DNA of 64,000 bases, from positions 2,595,501 through 2,659,500 of the forward strand of contig NZ_CP073586.1 of assembly GCF_022267555.1 (NCBI RefSeq), read 5' to 3'. This DNA comes from Proteiniphilum propionicum. Lineage in GTDB: Bacteria > Bacteroidota > Bacteroidia > Bacteroidales > Dysgonomonadaceae. Under the pieces are notes generated by a model. That model ran no database searches. It was not told the origin of the DNA and saw only the letters and a program-made list of their open reading frames with translations. A program made the translations under genes and the position numbers. Below are positions 59,654-64,000 of this stretch, in pieces. Each line of letters starts with the position of its first letter. The stretch's first letter is position 1.

Positions 59654-60925
59654 TTAATTGTAATTCTTAATCTGCCTGGAGTATATATAGTCAAATTTGA
59701 ATAATATATATACAAGTAAAAAAGCAATTAGTTTCAAATTTCCACCTGTGTCTGAGAATGAAAATAATTTAATTCCACCTTGTATACTTACACACATAAC
59801 AAAATATAGAAGGATTAATTGATGAAATTGTAGAGTCTTATTTCTTATTCTTGTTTTGTGATTAGTATTTATTGAAAAAACAATGAAAATTATAGCCGCA
59901 ACCCAAGGACCGAAATCAAGCACAAAATCGCCAACAAATCCTATAAAAACCTCATCATTGATTTTTAAATTTGGATATTTATATCTTCTTTCCCAAAAAT
60001 TAAAAGGAACATCTTCATATCCTAATATTCTTTTAAATAAGGGAAATGTTCTATCTCCATATCTTAATCCTCCATTATCAAAAGCATAGTTATTGAAATT
60101 TAAATTTTGCATTCCTGTATATAAAAAGACAGAACCTTTTGCTCCTCCTTCTCTATGCTCGAAACGACTTATTGTAATTGCTGCGATTGGTATCGTGAAA
60201 ATTACAACTACTACAAGACTGATAGTTTTGATTCTCTTTTTAATTGTATAAGGAATGAAATCTTTTAAAGTAAAATATGCTATTATTACTGTGAGCAATC
60301 TGTCAACAGCAGGTCCTCTTTGAGACTGTGCGATTGGAGCGAATATACTAGCAATTATAGAAAATGAAAGTCCAATCAATATATATTTATTCTTGTTCTT
60401 TAATGTTAAATAATAAAAAAATAAAAGAATACCAATATCTGAGAATATATTTGAAATAATTGCGAAAACATTCGTAATTATTCCATCACCAACGTCATAA
60501 CTATTGTCCATTGTATCTCTATATATATCTGCACCTGCCGAAGGATTAGAAATAATATTTAAAATCCCTTCATATATACCATTGATTTTAAAAATAAAAA
60601 ACAATATTGATGAAGTCATATATAATATTGCAATTGAATAAAACAGTTTTTTGTTTGGTTTTTCAATAATTATATTTCTACTGTTGTAATTTTTTAATAC
60701 TGGGTAAATAAAAAGCACTATCATCAAATATAAATAAATGAAAGGAAATATTTTCAATTCATTATATATTTGAGTGGAATTAAAAGCAATTAATGAAGAA
60801 ATAGAGTATATAAAAAAAGACGCCAATATGACAAAACCCGAATCAATATTCCTTTTAATCTTGAAATATAACAATAAAGTTATAAACCATATTATTATGT
60901 TAATTACTAAATAAGTATTACTCAT
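59654..60925 (-). CDS. wzy: O-antigen polymerase (Wzy)
   Basis: This 423-residue membrane protein has about 11-12 hydrophobic segments and a large periplasmic loop in the second half (about residues 255-325, GMQNLNFNNYAFDNGGLRYG). Wzy proteins share little sequence identity, so the assignment rests on topology, on the position between a GT2 gene and a flippase gene, and on its very AT-rich composition. It polymerises lipid-linked repeat units in the periplasm. The IS3 (61140-62345) now separates it from wzx. Confidence 0.8.
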   Translation of the reverse strand: MSNTYLVINIIIWFITLLLYFKIKRNIDSGFVILASFFIYSISSLIAFNSTQIYNELKIFPFIYLYLMIVLFIYPVLKNYNSRNIIIEKPNKKLFYSIAILYMTSSILFFIFKINGIYEGILNIISNPSAGADIYRDTMDNSYDVGDGIITNVFAIISNIFSDIGILLFFYYLTLKNKNKYILIGLSFSIIASIFAPIAQSQRGPAVDRLLTVIIAYFTLKDFIPYTIKKRIKTISLVVVVIFTIPIAAITISRFEHREGGAKGSVFLYTGMQNLNFNNYAFDNGGLRYGDRTFPLFKRILGYEDVPFNFWERRYKYPNLKINDEVFIGFVGDFVLDFGPWVAAIIFIVFSINTNHKTRIRNKTLQFHQLILLYFVMCVSIQGGIKLFSFSDTGGNLKLIAFLLVYILFKFDYIYSRQIKNYN

Positions 60926-61175
60926 ATATAAAATTTTAATACTCCCTATTCTCTGTACCGTCTAAGCAGGGTTTTTAACTAAAATAATTCTCTCATTTTT
61001 TTATACTTTCTGTTTTTTTTCATTTGTAAACCAACCTTTCTTGAAACAAATGAGTAAGTCAAGCTTTTTTGGAAAAATCTCCACTCTTGAAAGAGTAGTA
61101 TTTTTTCAAAAACCCGTCAGGGATTTAGCTTGATGTCTCATTTGGTACATGTACCTTTGTTTACAAATAAAAAAA

Positions 61176-62000
61176 TCATGCGCTTAACAGGAACATACTT
61201 TCCGGCGTTCGTCTTCCGACTCCCTGGTGGGTTTTCTCCTTGTTGTAATGATTCATAAACCCCCTGATCCCTTTCCAAAGAGTGGTACCGTTTTCCGCCG
61301 GGAACGGATAAACATGATCTTGTTTCAATGTCCTCCAAAACCGTTCGATATAGATGTTGTCCGTTGCTCTGCCACGGCCATCCATGCTGATGCTGATTCC
61401 AAGTTCATTAAGCTTGTTTACCCATGCTGGGCTGGTAAACTGACTTCCCTGATCTGAGTTGATGATCTCAGGCACACCATGCTCTTGCATTGCTGCCTCA
61501 AGTACTTCAAGCACGTTTTCTCCATGCAGGCTGTTATGAAGGCCCCAGCCAACAATAAAACGACTGTACACGTCTATGATTGACGTTAAATACATGAAGC
61601 CCTTGTCCATGGGTATATACGTTATGTCAATCTCCCAGACCTGGTTTGGGTGGTCAATATTGAGATTACGAAGCAGATATGGATAAATATACCAGGCCAG
61701 TCCCAACTTACTCAAATTCCGCTTTGGATATTGAGCTATTATTCGGGCCTTACGCATGAGTCGACTCACTCGCTTGTGATTCACTATAAAACCCAGTGCA
61801 AACAGGTAGTCTTGCATTTGCAGAACTCCGTAAGTAGGATGATCATGATGGTACTTATCCATTTTCTTCATAATCTCAAGATTCTCATCACTTTCTCCTT
61901 TTGGCAAATAGTAAATACCGGATTTGCTGATTTCCAGCAGATCACATTGGCTCTGTAGGCTTAAACGATCATCTCTCGAAACTAGGTCACGTCGTTCCAT
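61176..62000 (-). CDS. IS3 OrfB integrase-type transposase
   Basis: This 274-residue protein has the complete DDE core: Asp in VWEIDITYIPM, Asp in IINSDQGSQF and Glu near IERFWRTLKQDH. The C-terminal YNKEKTHQGVGRRTP signature is also present. The start MERRDLVSRDD is used for independent translation, but -1 frameshifting from orfA is the usual route. It looks intact. Confidence 0.9.
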   Translation of the reverse strand: MERRDLVSRDDRLSLQSQCDLLEISKSGIYYLPKGESDENLEIMKKMDKYHHDHPTYGVLQMQDYLFALGFIVNHKRVSRLMRKARIIAQYPKRNLSKLGLAWYIYPYLLRNLNIDHPNQVWEIDITYIPMDKGFMYLTSIIDVYSRFIVGWGLHNSLHGENVLEVLEAAMQEHGVPEIINSDQGSQFTSPAWVNKLNELGISISMDGRGRATDNIYIERFWRTLKQDHVYPFPAENGTTLWKGIRGFMNHYNKEKTHQGVGRRTPESMFLLSA

Positions 62001-62295
62001 TATTCCAAGCCCAACTGCTTCGATTTTTTTGTAACCAGTCTCGCTGCATCTTCAGTTCTCCTATTTTCGCATATAGCTCCTGTCGCTCTTTCTCAAAGTC
62101 AGCTTCACTCTTGGGGCCATGCTTCGAGAATAACTCTTCTGAACGTTTCAAAAACACATTTTTCCATGTGGATATCACAGTGGGGTTAATACCATAACGG
62201 GCACTTAATTCAGATAGGGTCTCCCGTTCTTTGATGGCTGCTAATGCAGCCTCTCCCTTGAAGGCCGCTGAATGTTTTCTTCTTGACTTGTTCAT
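61987..62295 (-). CDS. IS3 OrfA
   Basis: The 102-residue protein has the HTH_Tnp_1 pattern (RKHSAAFKGEAALAAIKERE, ELSARYGINPTVISTWKNVF) and an acidic middle part, then a leucine-zipper-like stretch (ELYAKIGELKMQRDWL). It ends in an A-rich stretch (TACAAAAAAATCG) where -1 frameshifting to orfB can occur. Confidence 0.85.
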   Translation of the reverse strand: MNKSRRKHSAAFKGEAALAAIKERETLSELSARYGINPTVISTWKNVFLKRSEELFSKHGPKSEADFEKERQELYAKIGELKMQRDWLQKNRSSWAWNNGTT

Positions 62296-62363
62296 AACAC
62301 AAATATAAGCTTTTTTATTTGCTTAGATAGTGGTACAAATTACGGGGTATATTATAAATTTTA

Positions 62364-63884
62364 TTATTTACTCTTAATTATAAATCCTCTTAAAAAAAAT
62401 TTTTCACTTTTAGTTAAGCCAAATATTATTGCAAAAATAGCAGTACTAATAAAAGATGTTGATAGAACTAAAAGTAAACGAAATAAAATATTAAAAAAGT
62501 AGCTATGTATAATAAAAACAATAGTTGAAGTTAAAACAGTAACTAGAATAGCTGGTAAAATAAAAGAGTAGATGTATTCATTATAACTAAATGGTTTGTA
62601 GTATTTTTTTAAACAAATCAATCTAGTTATATGAGATAAAATTGCTGCTATAATCATAGTAATAAAAGTAGTATGTGCAGGATAGCCAATTTTAAACAAA
62701 ACATAAGTAGCTGGAACACATAAAAACGTGAATATTTCAACTTTTGTGTGATATTCTTTTACATGACCTGTGGCTTGGATTATTATTGAAATTGGATTGT
62801 TCAATGACATAATAAACATGTATATTATAATTAACCTTGAGAATAAAACTGTTTGAAAGTCATCAATATTAAGCCACAATTTTAAAATAATTTCCATCTC
62901 AAACATCAGTGGAACACATATCATCAATAATAAATAATATATGAATTTATTGCTTAAATTAAATATTTTATTCAAAAAAATATAATCTCCCTCTGAGTAC
63001 GATTTAACCATAGGTGGTCTTAGAGGTAACAAAACATTTGATGTAAAAGAATTTAATGCAGAATTAATTTGTAAAGCAATCGCTCTGGAAGTGTTTACCA
63101 ATGGACCAAAGAATAGATTCACAAGAATTGTATTAACCTGATTCATACCAACACTAGCGACTGAACCATATAAAGACCATCCTGAAAATGAAAGTAACTC
63201 TTTATATAGTTTTATTTCACGATATAAAACATAATGGCAATAAAGATACTTATGTCGTGTAAAAAAAAAATAAGCTAATAATACCAATAAAGGAATAATA
63301 AAGAGAGAACCACTATATACAATTAATTTATCAAATGGGATAATGAATAATAAAGTTGCAGATGTTAATTTCAGAATCCATTCGCATATATTAATTATTG
63401 CATATATTTGAACGTCCTCATGTGAAATTATTGCTGATAAAAATGGCACTTGTAGTATTGAAAATATAAATGAAAATATTGAAAATTGATAAACATAATT
63501 AACGGCAATCATTCTTGTCTCAGGTATAACTAATTGATTATTTACAAACCACAATCCAATTGTTTCACCAACTATTAATACTAAAATTGAAAATATAATA
63601 TAGATATTGATACTAGCTGAAAATATGTTTTTAAAACGCTCGTTATTATCTTCACCTAATGCCATTGAATAAAACCTCTGTGTACTTGTTGCAAGCACAT
63701 TACTTAAAAAGCTAAGTGATGTAATAACCCCAGCGACTACATTAAATATACCATAATCCTCAACACCAAGAGCATCTAATACAACCCTTACAATGTACAA
63801 GTTGATAATCATTACGACTATCATTCTTATAGTTATAAAGGTTGTATTTTTAGCAATACGCTTAGTTTTAGAAATATTACTCAT
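62364..63884 (-). CDS. wzx: Wzx-type O-antigen flippase (MOP superfamily)
   Basis: This 506-residue protein has about 12-14 membrane helices with the RfbX/Wzx layout: a basic start (SKTKRIAKNTTFITIRMIVV), the helix-1/2 region LGVEDYGIFNVVAGVITSLS and TSTQRFYSMALG. The MATE-like fold moves undecaprenyl-linked repeat units across the inner membrane. It is the most upstream gene of the capsule cluster in the window; the 116 bp beyond it (63885-64000) contain no gene and probably lie near the promoter or a preceding gene. Confidence 0.9.
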   Translation of the reverse strand: MSNISKTKRIAKNTTFITIRMIVVMIINLYIVRVVLDALGVEDYGIFNVVAGVITSLSFLSNVLATSTQRFYSMALGEDNNERFKNIFSASINIYIIFSILVLIVGETIGLWFVNNQLVIPETRMIAVNYVYQFSIFSFIFSILQVPFLSAIISHEDVQIYAIINICEWILKLTSATLLFIIPFDKLIVYSGSLFIIPLLVLLAYFFFTRHKYLYCHYVLYREIKLYKELLSFSGWSLYGSVASVGMNQVNTILVNLFFGPLVNTSRAIALQINSALNSFTSNVLLPLRPPMVKSYSEGDYIFLNKIFNLSNKFIYYLLLMICVPLMFEMEIILKLWLNIDDFQTVLFSRLIIIYMFIMSLNNPISIIIQATGHVKEYHTKVEIFTFLCVPATYVLFKIGYPAHTTFITMIIAAILSHITRLICLKKYYKPFSYNEYIYSFILPAILVTVLTSTIVFIIHSYFFNILFRLLLVLSTSFISTAIFAIIFGLTKSEKFFLRGFIIKSK

Positions 63885-64000
63885 TCATGAAGGATTATTC
63901 ATTAAAAAAAATCACCATTATGCCCATGGTATTGCCTAAGTTAAATAAAAAAACATTAAAAATAGTTTTAATCCTACAATTTATAAACATTCTCCCCACC

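Larger units (their letters stand above)
61140..62345 (-). mobile_element. IS3-family element
   Basis: The element carries orfA (61987-62295) and orfB (61176-62000) on the minus strand with a 14-bp overlap, the IS3 arrangement. Approximate ends share TNATTTGGTAC-like sequence near 61140 and, inverted, near 62335; exact boundaries and target duplication are not resolved. It is different from the IS3 at 41 kb but in the same subgroup. It lies between wzy and wzx without apparent damage to either. Confidence 0.75.

Noticed and set aside
61083-61106. Hairpin ACTCTT-GA-AAGAGT followed by a T run as a terminator
   Set aside because: The stem has only six base pairs with a two-base loop and faces no plus-strand gene; too weak to call.

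Overview
The window looks like a chromosomal segment of a Bacteroidales bacterium (phylum Bacteroidota). The reasons are a SusC/SusD pair with outer-membrane lipoproteins, Bacteroidales-type IS66, IS21 and IS3 elements, TAnnTTTG-like promoter spacing, and a Cas13a that I recall as closest to that of Paludibacter propionicigenes. The species cannot be named from the sequence alone. No rRNA or tRNA gene was recognised.

Layout. 1-4.4 kb: the 5' part of a membrane-anchored TerB-like gene, scraps of restriction and AbiEii genes, an ASCH-domain gene and a 5'-truncated PIN-GNAT-EVE fusion. 4.7-14.7 kb: an intact plus-strand Sus-like operon (IPT/NHL lipoprotein, SusC, SusD, DUF1735 lipoprotein, BACON/EEP phosphodiesterase, BIG2-CBM6 protein), probably for binding and processing an external glycan or phosphodiester. 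14.7-31.3 kb: a mosaic 'graveyard' of duplicated and truncated pieces. These are two copies of an XRE regulator pair, three copies of wbpL/wbuC capsule-gene scraps, three toxin-antitoxin loci whose toxins are all broken, AAA ATPases and a stand-alone FtsK-like ATPase. Embedded in it is a complete-looking type VI-A CRISPR system: cas13a (22418-25972, minus) with a three-repeat array that starts 5 nt after its stop codon, and no cas1/cas2.

31.3-64 kb: a minus-strand O-antigen/capsule locus that continues toward the right edge. It holds Wzx flippase, Wzy polymerase, glycosyltransferases, a UDP-GlcNAc to UDP-L-FucNAc/L-QuiNAc trio, a PglC-like initiating transferase, a NeuD-like acetyltransferase and a DegT aminotransferase. 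It also holds an acyl-making cassette (two ACPs, KASIII, SDR, FkbH-like HAD-IIIC, VOC). The locus is interrupted by nested mobile elements: an IS66 inside an IS3 with 8-bp target duplications, and an IS21 inside another IS21 that itself hit the end of a WbuB-like glycosyltransferase gene. It also carries a three-gene operon of sce7726 (PD-(D/E)xK-like), sce7725 and a RES-domain toxin-like protein, a candidate defence module of unknown mechanism.

Most interesting items: the leaderless Cas13a effector/array unit bounded by direct repeats; a conserved -1 reading-frame extension after a slippery heptamer in two XRE paralogues; the sce7726-sce7725-RES operon; and the repeated loss of toxin but not antitoxin genes.
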